Source: Desulfurococcales archaeon
GTDB lineage: Archaea; Thermoproteota; Thermoprotei_A; Sulfolobales; NBVN01
NCBI GenBank assembly: GCA_023255965.1
Contig: JAGDWE010000056.1
Location: forward strand, 1-58,257
Reading direction: 5' to 3'
Length of the DNA: 58,257 nucleotides
Part shown: positions 8,623 to 16,786 of the stretch, in pieces
Position numbering within the stretch: position 1 is the first letter of the stretch
Layout: every line of letters starts with the position of its first letter
Translations under genes and position numbers: made by a program
Notes under the pieces: model-generated
Told to the model about the DNA's origin: nothing
Databases searched by the model: none
What the model saw: only the letters and a program-made list of their open reading frames with translations

Positions 8623-9048
8623 CTACACTATTATTGTGGCTATGTTAGATATCGTGGGCCATCTTTCAGCGGCCTCCCTAGCTATAGGACCTCTAACCTC
8701 GCTACCCTTAGGAGTCCCTTCAGGGGTTACTATAACGCAGGCGTTATCCTCAAATGCTATCCAAGTACCATCTAACCTCCTATACGGCTTCCTCTGCCTA
8801 ACTACAACTGCACGCATTACTTGACCAATTAACTCAATATTACCCTTCTTAACCGAGACAACTACTAGGTCGCCGACGGTTGCAACTGGTAATCTCCTTA
8901 ACCTACTCCTATACCCCGGAATGCCGATAACCATCACCTCTCTAGCGCCACTATTATCAGCTACCTTCAACCTAGTACCTATCGTTATCCCCGCAGAATA
9001 TCTCCTTCTACCGAAGGCTGCACCTAGTTTAGCCCTCTTGGCTCCCAC
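8623..9048 (-). CDS. rpl14: Ribosomal protein uL14
   Basis: Large-subunit protein at the subunit interface. The signature TRLKVADNSGAREVMVIGI is near residues 25-45, and VVVVSVKKG with a basic tail follows. I chose the GTG at 9048 (141 residues) because the ribosome-binding sequence GAGGTGA ends only about 4 nt before it. The alternative GTG at 9057 lies within that sequence. The gene overlaps the end of S17 by 20 bp. Confidence 0.92.
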   Translation of the reverse strand: MGAKRAKLGAAFGRRRYSAGITIGTRLKVADNSGAREVMVIGIPGYRSRLRRLPVATVGDLVVVSVKKGNIELIGQVMRAVVVRQRKPYRRLDGTWIAFEDNACVIVTPEGTPKGSEVRGPIAREAAERWPTISNIATIIV

Positions 9049-9412
9049 TATTCTCACCTCTTCTTAAAACCCCTAGTACAACCATGGATACGGATTTAGC
9101 TATGGGCCTCGTTTCTCCAATAACCACGACATCGCCTTCCTTTAAATGAATGCATGGAGGCTTATGAGCGTGAATTCTTGATCTCCTCCTCTCATACCTC
9201 ATGTACTTCCTAGAATAAACTAAATACTCTCGCTCAACTACTACAGTGTTCTTCATCTTAGCCTTAATCACCCTACCAGTGAGTACTAATCCCCTAACTT
9301 TTATGTTCCCATGCCAAGGACATGTAGGATCGTTACATACTTCTTGAGGAGGAGTTAATCCATCTATGTTAATCCCTATGTTCTTAGCTCTAGTACTACT
9401 TGACCCCATCAA
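9029..9412 (-). CDS. rps17: Ribosomal protein uS17
   Basis: Small-subunit protein of 127 residues with an OB fold. An N-terminal archaeal extension contains NDPTCPWHGNIKVRG (about 27-41). The core signature is LVLTGRVIKAKMKNTVVVERE (split about 42-62), and the C-terminal part runs KEGDVVVIGETRPIAK. It overlaps Rpp29 by 4 bp and L14 by 20 bp. Confidence 0.94.
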   Translation of the reverse strand: MMGSSSTRAKNIGINIDGLTPPQEVCNDPTCPWHGNIKVRGLVLTGRVIKAKMKNTVVVEREYLVYSRKYMRYERRRSRIHAHKPPCIHLKEGDVVVIGETRPIAKSVSMVVLGVLRRGENSGSQEG

Positions 9413-9687
9413 ATACCACCCCTATACCTTTTAATCCTATCCTCAGGTCTACCAATTATTAACTCCCCGCGAACCACTACATCCTCTTTTGGTAGTTTAA
9501 AAATAAATCTTCCACCTAGTTTAGATACCTTGATTTTTTTGATCCCGTCATCCACGATTAATACATTCATATACTCATCCACAACTTTGCCTCTACGACC
9601 AACCAAACTCCTATCAACATGATCCGCTATTATAACGTCAAGCCCTATGAGCTCGTGATATATTAAATTCTTACTATTACGCATCAT
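9409..9687 (-). CDS. rnp1: RNase P protein component 1 (Rpp29/Pop4)
   Basis: A 92-residue protein subunit of archaeal RNase P, the enzyme that removes 5' leaders from tRNA precursors. The Sm-like barrel is visible as HELIGLDVIIADHVDRSLVG (about 11-30), GRRGKVVDEYMNVLIVDDG (30-48) and the basic C-terminus. Its place between L29 and S17 in the ribosomal protein operon is typical of archaea. It overlaps both neighbours by 4 bp. No RNase P RNA gene could be recognised in the window. Confidence 0.9.
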   Translation of the reverse strand: MMRNSKNLIYHELIGLDVIIADHVDRSLVGRRGKVVDEYMNVLIVDDGIKKIKVSKLGGRFIFKLPKEDVVVRGELIIGRPEDRIKRYRGGI

Positions 9688-9887
9688 TTCCTCCTTAACT
9701 CCTCCTCACGGTTAATTGTTAATATTCTGGCGATATTCTTCCTTACAACCTTAATTCTACCAACATTTGTTAACGTACCCATAGCGGCCTGGGCCCTTAA
9801 TTTCATAAGTTCAAGCCTTAACTCGTTAAGTAGCTTCAAACGCTCCTCCATAGGCATCTTTCTTATCTCCTCAGCTGATATGCTCAT
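9684..9887 (-). CDS. rpl29: Ribosomal protein uL29
   Basis: A 67-residue, two-helix large-subunit protein near the polypeptide exit tunnel, where SRP and the translocon dock. EIRKMPMEERLKLLNELRLE and the conserved VRKNIARILTI near the end are typical. It overlaps Rpp29 by 4 bp and follows S3 by 11 bp. Confidence 0.93.
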   Translation of the reverse strand: MSISAEEIRKMPMEERLKLLNELRLELMKLRAQAAMGTLTNVGRIKVVRKNIARILTINREEELRRK

Positions 9888-9898
9888 AGCTTACCGCC

Positions 9899-10555
9899 CT
9901 ATTGACCCTCGCTTCGAGCCTCCTGGATTCCTTGTTGAGCGGTTCCTACAGTCTCAGGCGCTCCTCTGATTACCTCAACTCTATCACTAGGCTCCTTAGG
10001 CAGAACTATGATTACTTCAATACCGTAGATGCCCGGCTTCTGGGGTAAATGAATTACTGCTCTATCAACTAAGTAGTTCACATGACCGCCAGTCTTATAT
10101 ATCTTACCCGCCCTTATCTTCTCATACTTAGCTCTCTCACTAACCAATTTACCACTAATAACTATTTCAACACCAAGGGCTCCAGCGCCAAGCACCCTTC
10201 GTAAAGCGACGAAGGCTGCCCTCCTGAAGTGGTAGCCTTTTTCTATTGCAAGAGCTAACCTAGTCGCTACGACTCTAGCATTAAGATCTGGATTCTCAAC
10301 CTGGGTCACAGTAATTTGCGGATTTTCAATCTTAAAGTGCTTTTCAAATAACTCAGTAAGTTGCTTTATTGTTTGTCCTTTCTTACCAATTATTAACGCT
10401 GGTCTATCCGCATATATTATAACCCTTGTACCTAATGGGGTTTTAATTAAATCCGCCTTTGCGTAGCCCGCCCTCATAAACGTTCTCGCTAAGTACTCAT
10501 CTACCTTAACCCTAAGCATATTTAATTGAATAAAGTACGATTTAATATCAACCAA
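9899..10555 (-). CDS. rps3: Ribosomal protein uS3
   Basis: Small-subunit protein of 218 residues at the mRNA entry tunnel. The KH domain contains VIIYADRPALIIGKKGQTIK (about 46-65). The second domain includes GVEIVISGKLVSERAKYEK (about 128-146) and KTGGHVNYLVDRAV. The tail is acidic/Gln-rich. It lies 6 bp after L22. Confidence 0.96.
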   Translation of the reverse strand: MVDIKSYFIQLNMLRVKVDEYLARTFMRAGYAKADLIKTPLGTRVIIYADRPALIIGKKGQTIKQLTELFEKHFKIENPQITVTQVENPDLNARVVATRLALAIEKGYHFRRAAFVALRRVLGAGALGVEIVISGKLVSERAKYEKIRAGKIYKTGGHVNYLVDRAVIHLPQKPGIYGIEVIIVLPKEPSDRVEVIRGAPETVGTAQQGIQEARSEGQ

Positions 10556-10561
10556 ACGCGA

Positions 10562-10984
10562 TCACACCTCACTTACTACTACTTCCAGATGAGTGAGGGA
10601 CTTAAACTTAGGTGTTGCCCTACCAAATGCCCTAGGCATCCACCTCTTTAAATACGGACCCCTATGGGCAGCTGCATGAGTGATCACTAACCTATCAATA
10701 TTTAGGCCTTTATTTGATGCGTTATTCTCTACATTATCTAAAAGCTTTAACACGTACTTACATGCCTTAATTGGGTATCTACCTATTTGGGATCCCCACT
10801 TAGGAAATCTTTTAGCTAAACCTTTCTTATGGGCAATTGATAATTTATACCTAGTATACGGTATCGGGATCTTATAGTTAATGACGTCATTGAGCAGCTT
10901 CTTGGCTTCACCTAATCTCATACCTCTAATTATCTTAAATATCTCGTAAGCCTCCTTCCTAGATATATCTACATCCCACATCAT
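10562..10984 (-). CDS. rpl22: Ribosomal protein uL22
   Basis: Large-subunit protein lining the exit tunnel. The N-terminal SRKEAYEIFKIIRGMRLGEAK and the C-terminal hairpin region KRWMPRAFGRATP followed by HLEVVV are diagnostic. At 140 residues it is slightly shorter at the N-terminus than many archaeal homologues. It is the first gene of the long minus-strand cluster, separated from S19 and L2, its usual upstream neighbours, which lie at 13.0-17.8 kb. Confidence 0.94.
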   Translation of the reverse strand: MMWDVDISRKEAYEIFKIIRGMRLGEAKKLLNDVINYKIPIPYTRYKLSIAHKKGLAKRFPKWGSQIGRYPIKACKYVLKLLDNVENNASNKGLNIDRLVITHAAAHRGPYLKRWMPRAFGRATPKFKSLTHLEVVVSEV

Positions 10985-11148
10985 AGCCTTAGCACTTCTC
11001 GATTCATCAACACTTACAGAGTAATGCCATACTGGCAGCCATCCACACCCCGTATTACTGCTAGACGTAGTATTTTTAAAGGTTAATAAATTCGTTTAGA
11101 GCCGAACTTAATGAACTCTATTAAGATGATGCGAGGGGGTCATTAATT

Positions 11149-11190
11149 TAAATTTAAAATTCATTAAACCACTATATATTCGCAGGTGAG
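11149..11190 (+). promoter_or_regulatory. Promoter region of rtcB
   Basis: Two A/T boxes lie before rtcB: an AATTTAAATTTAAAA tract around 11145-11160 and CTATATATT at 11172-11180. If the first is the TATA box, the transcript starts near 11175-11185 and carries the ribosome-binding sequence GGTGAGG (11185-11191), 6 nt before the ATG at 11198. If the second is used, the message would be nearly leaderless at that ATG. Both readings favour 11198 as the start. Confidence 0.5.
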
Positions 11191-11197
11191 GCCAGAA

Positions 11198-12649
11198 ATG
11201 CCGCAGGGAATTCAACTTAGAAGGGTTGACGAACATACATGGGAAATCCCTAAGGAATCAATTAAGTGCATGAGGGTACCAGCTATAATATTTGCTGACG
11301 ACTACCTACTTAAGAAGATGGAGGAGGATCTAACACTAAATCAAGCAGCAAACGTCGCATGCCTAAATGGCGTTATGAAGGCTGTCTACGTAATGCCTGA
11401 CGGCCATCAAGGTTACGGCTTCCCTATAGGTGGGGTAGCCGCTATGAACTACGAGGATGGAGTGGTATCACCTGGGGGTGTAGGCTATGATATCAACTGC
11501 GGTGTTCGACTACTTAGGACGAACTTAAGCTACAATGATATTAAGGATAAGGTTAGGGACTTAGTCGATGAGATCTTCAGGAATGTCCCGAGCGGTGTAG
11601 GCAGCACTGGGAAGGTGAGGCTAGATATATCGGAGCTAGATAAGGTTCTAGAGGAAGGCGTTGAATGGGCGATCAATAAAGGATTCGGATGGCATGAAGA
11701 TTTAGAGCATATTGAGGAGAGAGGTAGGATGAAAGAGGCAGATGCAAGTAAGGTAAGTAGAGTTGCTAAAGAAAGAGGAGCGCCTCAATTAGGTACCTTA
11801 GGGGCTGGGAATCATTTCCTAGAGATTCAGGTAGTCGATAAAATATATGATCAAAGAGTTGCTAAGAAGCTGGGGATAGAATTTGAGGGACAAATAACCG
11901 TTATGGTTCATACCGGTTCAAGAGGTCTTGGCCATCAAGTAGCTAGCGACTATCTAATAACTATGGAAAGGGCAATGAGGAAGTATGGCATAAACCCACC
12001 AGATAGAGAGCTTGCGTCAGTTCCGATAAACTCTAAAGAGGGCATGGACTACTTCGCAGCCATGGCGGCTGCAGCAAACTATGCGTGGACCAATAGACAA
12101 TTAATTACCCATTGGGTTAGGGAGAGCTTCGCTAAGGTGTTAAAGATGGATCCAAGCAGTTTAGGTCTTGAGACGATCTATGACGTTGCACACAATATAG
12201 CCAAGATAGAAGAACACGTTATAGATTCATCTAGGGTTAAGGTGGTTGTACACAGAAAGGGGGCCACTAGGGCGTTTCCACCAGGCCATCCAGATATACC
12301 TAAGGATCATAAGGAAGTAGGCCAAGTAGTGCTGATACCGGGTTCCATGGGCAGCGCGAGTTATGTAATGGTCGGGATCCCTGAAGGATCTAGAACATTT
12401 TATTCAGCTGCCCACGGGGCTGGAAGGTGGATGTCTAGAGAAGCAGCTATTAGGAGATATCGTCCAGCCGAAGTCATTGATGAATTAAGTAAGCAAGGTA
12501 TATACTTAAGGGCCGCTACTAAGAGCGTGATCTCCGAGGAAGCTCCTGGCGCCTATAAAGATGTGGATAGAGTAGCATTAGTATCCCATAAGGTTAAGAT
12601 AGCTTCATTAGTTGCTAGGTTAAGGCCCATCGGTGTCGCTAAAGGTTAA
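11198..12649 (+). CDS. rtcB: tRNA-splicing ligase RtcB
   Basis: A GTP- and Mn-dependent RNA ligase that joins 2',3'-cyclic phosphate and 5'-OH ends, the step that closes tRNA exons after intron removal. The 483-residue product (start at 11198; a GTG at 11186 would add four residues) shows MPDGHQGYGFPIGGVAA, the metal-binding Cys in GYDINCGVR (about residue 101), GAGNHFLEIQ, HTGSRGLGHQ and the guanylylated His in AAHGAGR. No intein is present. This window encodes tRNA-Pro with two apparent introns, a direct substrate after endonuclease cleavage. Confidence 0.95.
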   Translation: MPQGIQLRRVDEHTWEIPKESIKCMRVPAIIFADDYLLKKMEEDLTLNQAANVACLNGVMKAVYVMPDGHQGYGFPIGGVAAMNYEDGVVSPGGVGYDINCGVRLLRTNLSYNDIKDKVRDLVDEIFRNVPSGVGSTGKVRLDISELDKVLEEGVEWAINKGFGWHEDLEHIEERGRMKEADASKVSRVAKERGAPQLGTLGAGNHFLEIQVVDKIYDQRVAKKLGIEFEGQITVMVHTGSRGLGHQVASDYLITMERAMRKYGINPPDRELASVPINSKEGMDYFAAMAAAANYAWTNRQLITHWVRESFAKVLKMDPSSLGLETIYDVAHNIAKIEEHVIDSSRVKVVVHRKGATRAFPPGHPDIPKDHKEVGQVVLIPGSMGSASYVMVGIPEGSRTFYSAAHGAGRWMSREAAIRRYRPAEVIDELSKQGIYLRAATKSVISEEAPGAYKDVDRVALVSHKVKIASLVARLRPIGVAKG

Positions 12650-12655
12650 TGTATA

Positions 12656-13054
12656 ATGAGTCATAAAGTAATCGCCAGCGCCTTATTCATATATAACAAC
12701 CTTATAATTAAGTCTAAGATATCGATTACTCCATCGGAGGTAAAGATATTCATCACTGATAAGGTAGTAGCACGAACCTCAATCCGTAGGTCAGAGCTAT
12801 CTTTAAGGGAGTACAGCGTCATTACTAGGTTAAATGCCAATAATACAATATCAATTAAATTAAGTGGCATTACGAACATTAGGTATCATTGGTTGCATAA
12901 GGATGCTTACAGCAAGCTACTGAGCAACATCAATTTAAAGATTAACGGAAACTTGTACTATGTTTATTTAGAGACGTTAGATGGTTTATATAGGATTATA
13001 ATGACTCAGCGCGACCTACGTAAACTACTAACATCACTTCATAGCAACAAATAA
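12656..13054 (+). CDS. Hypothetical protein, unknown family
   Basis: A 132-residue basic protein starting 6 bp after rtcB on the same strand, so probably in its transcript. I do not recognise a family. It looks rich in beta strands (alternating hydrophobic residues, about 5-60) with a second strand-rich half that includes NLYYVYLETLDGLYRIIMT. There is no signal peptide and no cysteine cluster. Its 3' end overlaps the end of the convergent S19 gene by 21 bp. Linkage to rtcB hints at RNA metabolism, but that is inference only. Confidence 0.65.
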   Translation: MSHKVIASALFIYNNLIIKSKISITPSEVKIFITDKVVARTSIRRSELSLREYSVITRLNANNTISIKLSGITNIRYHWLHKDAYSKLLSNINLKINGNLYYVYLETLDGLYRIIMTQRDLRKLLTSLHSNK

Positions 13055-13513
13055 AGTGCTCTTAGTGGCTTTGAGTCCTGGCTCTCCATGCTCTACTTTC
13101 TTACATGTAGGAGCGAATTCCCCTAGGTAATGGCCTATCATCTCCGGCGTTATTTTTACTGGAACGAACTCCTTGCCATTATATACGGCTATAGTTAAGC
13201 CCACCATAACAGGTAATACAATCGCATCCCTCACATGAGTCTTTATTACCACATTCTTATTCTTACCCTCGCTAATCAACTTACGGGCCCACATTACCTT
13301 CTCTAAAAGCTTCATTCTCGGGGACTCAGGAATGCCCATCTGGGCCCTACGAGCCCTTACTTTAGAATTGGACTCCCTCAATAATGATCTCCTAGCCCTC
13401 GCAGGCAGTAACGATATTAGCTCGTCCATAGACATATTAAGCAATTCCTCTAAAGTTCTACCTCTATATCTAAACGACCTCCACTCGGGCGGTATCTCAG
13501 GCATTACGCTCAC
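13034..13513 (-). CDS. rps19: Ribosomal protein uS19
   Basis: Small-subunit head protein of 159 residues. The C-terminal core GLTIAVYNGKEFVPVKITPEMIGHYLGEFAPT (positions about 110-141) contains the conserved IGHYLGEF motif. An archaeal N-terminal extension (FRYRGRTLEELLNM) precedes it. It stands alone with its own promoter, whereas in most archaea it lies between L2 and L22. It appears to be stranded by a rearrangement of the cluster. Confidence 0.95.
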   Translation of the reverse strand: MSVMPEIPPEWRSFRYRGRTLEELLNMSMDELISLLPARARRSLLRESNSKVRARRAQMGIPESPRMKLLEKVMWARKLISEGKNKNVVIKTHVRDAIVLPVMVGLTIAVYNGKEFVPVKITPEMIGHYLGEFAPTCKKVEHGEPGLKATKSTLFVAMK

Positions 13514-13546
13514 TTAAACTCACCTAAAGCATCCTACTCTACTAGC

Positions 13547-13556
13547 TTTATAAATT
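13547..13556 (-). promoter_or_regulatory. TATA box of rps19
   Basis: AATTTATAAA on the minus strand lies about 35 nt upstream of the S19 start, which predicts a short leader. It supports independent transcription of S19. Confidence 0.5.
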
Positions 13557-13620
13557 ATAATCATTACTTCATTACTAGATTGAAATGTTTAGTGGATAGA
13601 GAACCTGTAACTTAGGTTAT

Positions 13621-14520
13621 TTAGGTTATACCTGCATGATACATAAGTTGATTGATCACAGCCAGAGATGCATAAATAGCCTCAACGGTTCTAACACTAC
13701 GTGTGCCTTGAAGGGGTATAGTATTGACCTTAAACCTAATGAAGTCCCTTATAAGGTCTAAATTAGGTCCTAGCAGTTCATCGAAATCAAGCCTAGGATT
13801 TCCGAAGAGTATCTTAACAGCTTTAACGAATTCTCTCTTTTGTACAATAGCATTAACAAGTTCACCAGCATTGCACCCGTACTTGGTAGTTACTATACAT
13901 AATTCATCATCCCTACCTAAATACTTTGTAAGCGCTACTACACTGTCAATAACTGCCAGCTTAAATCCTGCATACCATGGCAATTCGTCATCTGTCACTA
14001 TGATACCTCTTAATGGTCTAGCTTTAGTTATCCTGACGTAAACCCTAGAACCTTCGCTCAAGCTGTCCCTCAATGTTGTAGGCACCTCGGCAATCAAATC
14101 CTCACTTAAACCTATGTATATCTTTGCGTACTTACCTCTAATCCTAAGAATCACCCCTTCACGCACTACGCCTGACCGAATCTCCTCCCTAGTCTCCGGA
14201 TGTGTAAATACATTTAATGGAGGTAAAATACCCGCATATCTGAGGATATCCATCCTACCTATAATCCTTCTCCTAAGGTACGGTGGTGTTAACATATAGT
14301 TAAATATATGCTTAACTATATCTATATCATGCGAGTAACATCCCTCATCCACATACACAGCAACCTCATCAACTCTAAACACGGCTAAAGCCCTAGCTAG
14401 ATAGCCTAAGAGTACGGTTTTGTCATACAGTGTTTGCTCGGTAGATAGCAACGATATTGGAATAACTACACACAACTTTATCCTACGTTTTGGCGGGGGC
14501 CATACGAATAATGAACTCAT
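13621..14520 (-). CDS. SPOUT-class RNA methyltransferase (COG2106/DUF171)
   Basis: A 299-residue protein of the archaeal/eukaryotic family annotated as putative RNA uridine-N3 methyltransferase. The N-terminal segment IKLCVVIPISLLSTEQTLYDKT and the Arg/Asp-rich VDEGCYS region belong to the split SPOUT fold. An OB-like insert (GVILRIRGKYAKIYIGLSE, about 137-155) and the C-terminal YASLAVINQLMYHAG knot region follow. In many archaea this gene directly precedes L3 on the same strand; here it faces away from L3, consistent with a local inversion. The substrate is inferred from the family and could be rRNA. Confidence 0.82.
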   Translation of the reverse strand: MSSLFVWPPPKRRIKLCVVIPISLLSTEQTLYDKTVLLGYLARALAVFRVDEVAVYVDEGCYSHDIDIVKHIFNYMLTPPYLRRRIIGRMDILRYAGILPPLNVFTHPETREEIRSGVVREGVILRIRGKYAKIYIGLSEDLIAEVPTTLRDSLSEGSRVYVRITKARPLRGIIVTDDELPWYAGFKLAVIDSVVALTKYLGRDDELCIVTTKYGCNAGELVNAIVQKREFVKAVKILFGNPRLDFDELLGPNLDLIRDFIRFKVNTIPLQGTRSVRTVEAIYASLAVINQLMYHAGIT

Positions 14521-14535
14521 TAAAGATGCGTACCC

Positions 14536-14631
14536 TTACTTACTTGTAGCCTTCTTACTACCCTTACCTGCCTCCTTACTCCCCCTCGACTCCTTAACCA
14601 TGAATATCGTAGTTCTCTGTCTTCCACCCAT
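14536..14631 (-). CDS. Possible 31-residue Lys-rich small protein
   Basis: An ATG-initiated frame encodes MGGRQRTTIFMVKES and a Lys/Gly/Ser-rich tail. It ends 15 bp before the SPOUT methyltransferase start and begins just downstream of a TATA-like ATTATTTAATAT tract. The basic composition would suit a small ribosomal or nucleic-acid-binding protein. It may equally be a chance frame or a leader peptide. No family was recognised. Confidence 0.35.
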   Translation of the reverse strand: MGGRQRTTIFMVKESRGSKEAGKGSKKATSK

Positions 14632-14677
14632 CTCTTCACACCGTTAATTATTTAATATACGACCCTATATAAGTTTG

Positions 14678-14729
14678 GATGATGTCTTTGCCGAGTGCTG
14701 AGTGCTTGATGATAATAGTACCACTGATT
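14678..14729 (+). ncRNA. Box C/D guide sRNA
   Basis: All four boxes are present in order: C box (ATGATGT at 14679-14685), D' box CTGA (14698-14701), C' box TGATGA (14707-14712) and D box CTGA (14724-14727), with archaeal spacing. The guide next to D' ends in TTTGCCGAGTG. Its complement, ACUCGGCAAA, matches from memory a conserved archaeal 23S rRNA segment, so it should direct 2'-O-methylation of the C pairing with the fifth nucleotide upstream of D'. The D guide (AATAGTACCA) has no target I can name. The TATA-like CCTATATAAG at 14664-14673 is too close to start this RNA alone, so processing from a longer transcript is possible. Confidence 0.82.
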
Positions 14730-14802
14730 TAGGGATTTCTAGTATGGTGTCCATAGTAAAGGATGAAGTTTGGTATTTTAATTCCTACATGCCATTCAAA
14801 TG

Positions 14803-14912
14803 AAATATTTAAACGCGAATAGATGCGAGCATCCCTGCCCTCCAGGGCAAGAAGGGGGTCGGATCCATCAATACTTGATGAGAATATGTACAACTATAAA
14901 AGCTTATAAAAG
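14803..14912 (+). other. Upstream region of L3: two TATA boxes and three hairpins
   Basis: A TATA-like AAATATTTAAA (14803-14813) is followed by three small stem-loops: GATG/CATC (14822-14833), GCCC/GGGC (14837-14848) and CATCAA/TTGATG (14866-14880). A second TATA element, CTTATAAAAG (14903-14912), lies about 34 nt before the L3 ATG and probably drives L3. The hairpins could be a short RNA gene or an alternative L3 leader where a ribosomal protein binds. No known family was recognised. Confidence 0.4.
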
Positions 14913-14945
14913 TTAAATTGACTGTATTACGTAGCGTGGTGGGTA

Positions 14946-15959
14946 ATGGCAAGAAGGAAGACTTCAGCGCCGCGTAGAGGTAGCCTGGCATTTAGGCCTA
15001 GAAAAAGAGCTTCAAGACTTTTACCTAGGGTAAAAAATTGGCCTGACATAGCCATTGGAGCACCTACGTTACTAGGCTTCATTGGATATAAGGCTGGTAT
15101 GACTCACGCGGTAATAATTGACGATCGCCCAAATTCATTAACCAGTGGCAGGGAGGTGGTAGTTCCAGTTACGGTTATCGAGACTCCACCGATAATACCA
15201 ATAGCTTTGAGGGCTTATACATCGAGCGAATGGGGCATTAGGAGCTTGACAGAGGCTTGGATAGAACCTCCTAAGGAACTAGAGCTTAGTAGGGTTATAC
15301 CTACATTAAGAGTTAGTGACGTTGATAAAGGCTTGAAGCTAATCTACGACAGCATTGATATAGTTAGTAAGGTATCTCTAATAGTAGCATCACAACCTAA
15401 ACTTACCGGGGGCTTAAGTAAGAAGAAACCTGATCTACTCGAGATAAAGTTAGGCGGTGGAAGCATCGAAGATCAATTAAAATACGCCCAATCCATACTT
15501 GGTAAGGAAGTAAGGGTTACGGAGGTATTTAGTGAGGGACAATACATTGACGTATTAGGCGTCACTAAAGGGAAAGGATTTCAGGGTGTTATAAAGAGAT
15601 TTGGAGTCAAAGAGCTCCCTCGATGGCATAAACACAGAAAGGGTAGTAGGAAGGTTGGTTCCAGAGGTCCTACACTTGGTGCACTAAGCACGGTTCCTCA
15701 AGCAGGTCAATTAGGTTACCATAGAAGGACGATATATAACCTAAGAATCATTAAGATAGGTAATAACGGGTTTGAAATAACGCCTTCAGGTGGCTTTCCT
15801 CATTATGGTATTATTGGTTCGGACTACGTACTAGTTAAAGGTAGTGTGGTAGGTCCGGTAAAAAGACCCCTGGTATTGAGGTATCCTATTCGTCCTCCTA
15901 AATGGATCCCATCAGGGCCTCCTATCATTACATACATTAGCTTAGATAGTAAAATGTAG
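14946..15959 (+). CDS. rpl3: Ribosomal protein uL3
   Basis: Large-subunit protein of 337 residues, the long archaeal/eukaryotic form. The N-terminus carries GSLAFRPRKRASRLLPRV. The signature KGKGFQGVIKRFGVKE (about 210-225) lies close to the peptidyl-transferase centre, followed by WHKHRKGSRKVGSRGP. A GGTGGG ribosome-binding sequence precedes the ATG. It heads the plus-strand L3-L4-L23-L2 operon. Confidence 0.96.
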   Translation: MARRKTSAPRRGSLAFRPRKRASRLLPRVKNWPDIAIGAPTLLGFIGYKAGMTHAVIIDDRPNSLTSGREVVVPVTVIETPPIIPIALRAYTSSEWGIRSLTEAWIEPPKELELSRVIPTLRVSDVDKGLKLIYDSIDIVSKVSLIVASQPKLTGGLSKKKPDLLEIKLGGGSIEDQLKYAQSILGKEVRVTEVFSEGQYIDVLGVTKGKGFQGVIKRFGVKELPRWHKHRKGSRKVGSRGPTLGALSTVPQAGQLGYHRRTIYNLRIIKIGNNGFEITPSGGFPHYGIIGSDYVLVKGSVVGPVKRPLVLRYPIRPPKWIPSGPPIITYISLDSKM

Positions 15960-15970
15960 GTGGTAACACG

Positions 15971-16786
15971 ATGAGCCTAAAAATAATCTTGCCACCGGAT
16001 ATGGTAGAAGTTAAGCAGGTCCCGGTTTATAATTTAGATGGAAGTATTGCTGGGAGTGTACAACTACCACTAATATTCAGCTACCCAGTTAGGAAGGACT
16101 TGATACGCAGGGCATTCATATCCGCATTTACTGGTAGACTTCAACCTAAAGGACGCGATCCATTAGCAGGTAAGAGGAGGACTGGAGAGAGTTGGGGAAT
16201 AAATTACGGCCTCGCCAGGGTCCCTAGATTAGATAATGGCAGAGCGGTCATAGCTCCTATGACGAGGGGCGGTAGATTAGCTCATCCGCCTAGGGTAAAT
16301 GAAAAAATACGCGAGTTAATTAATAAGAAGGAGAAAGCCTTAGCCATAATCTCAGCGCTTGCTGCCACTTCGAACCCAGCAATAGTCAGGATGAGGGGTC
16401 ATATAGTTAATTATGAAGCGCTTCCGGTAATTATTACCGATGAATTCGAGGACCTAACCATAACTTCTGAGGCTAAGAAGGTGCTGAAGGCCCTTAAATT
16501 GTGGGATGATATAGTTAGGGCTGGTGAAAGCATAAGGATTAGGGCTGGGAAAGGTAAGATGAGGGGGAGGAAATATAAAGGATCTAAATCAGTGCTTGCA
16601 ATCATCTCTAATAAGGATGCTAAAGTCATTAAGGCGCTACGGAATTTACCCGGGGTCGATGTAGTGAGCCCCGACATGCTCAACATAAAGCACCTAGCAC
16701 CGGGAGGCGTACCTGGCAGGCTAACTATAATCACGTTAAAGGCCTTAGATATATTAGGCAAGAAGTATGAGGTGCTTACCTTTTGA
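15971..16786 (+). CDS. rpl4: Ribosomal protein uL4
   Basis: Large-subunit exit-tunnel protein of 271 residues. Conserved points are PVYNLDGSIAGSVQLP at the N-terminus and the tunnel loop with GRDPLAGKRRTGESWGINYG (about 58-77). GKMRGRKYKGSKSVL and KHLAPGGVPGRLTI lie near the C-terminus. Its TGA stop overlaps the TTG start of L23. Confidence 0.96.
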   Translation: MSLKIILPPDMVEVKQVPVYNLDGSIAGSVQLPLIFSYPVRKDLIRRAFISAFTGRLQPKGRDPLAGKRRTGESWGINYGLARVPRLDNGRAVIAPMTRGGRLAHPPRVNEKIRELINKKEKALAIISALAATSNPAIVRMRGHIVNYEALPVIITDEFEDLTITSEAKKVLKALKLWDDIVRAGESIRIRAGKGKMRGRKYKGSKSVLAIISNKDAKVIKALRNLPGVDVVSPDMLNIKHLAPGGVPGRLTIITLKALDILGKKYEVLTF

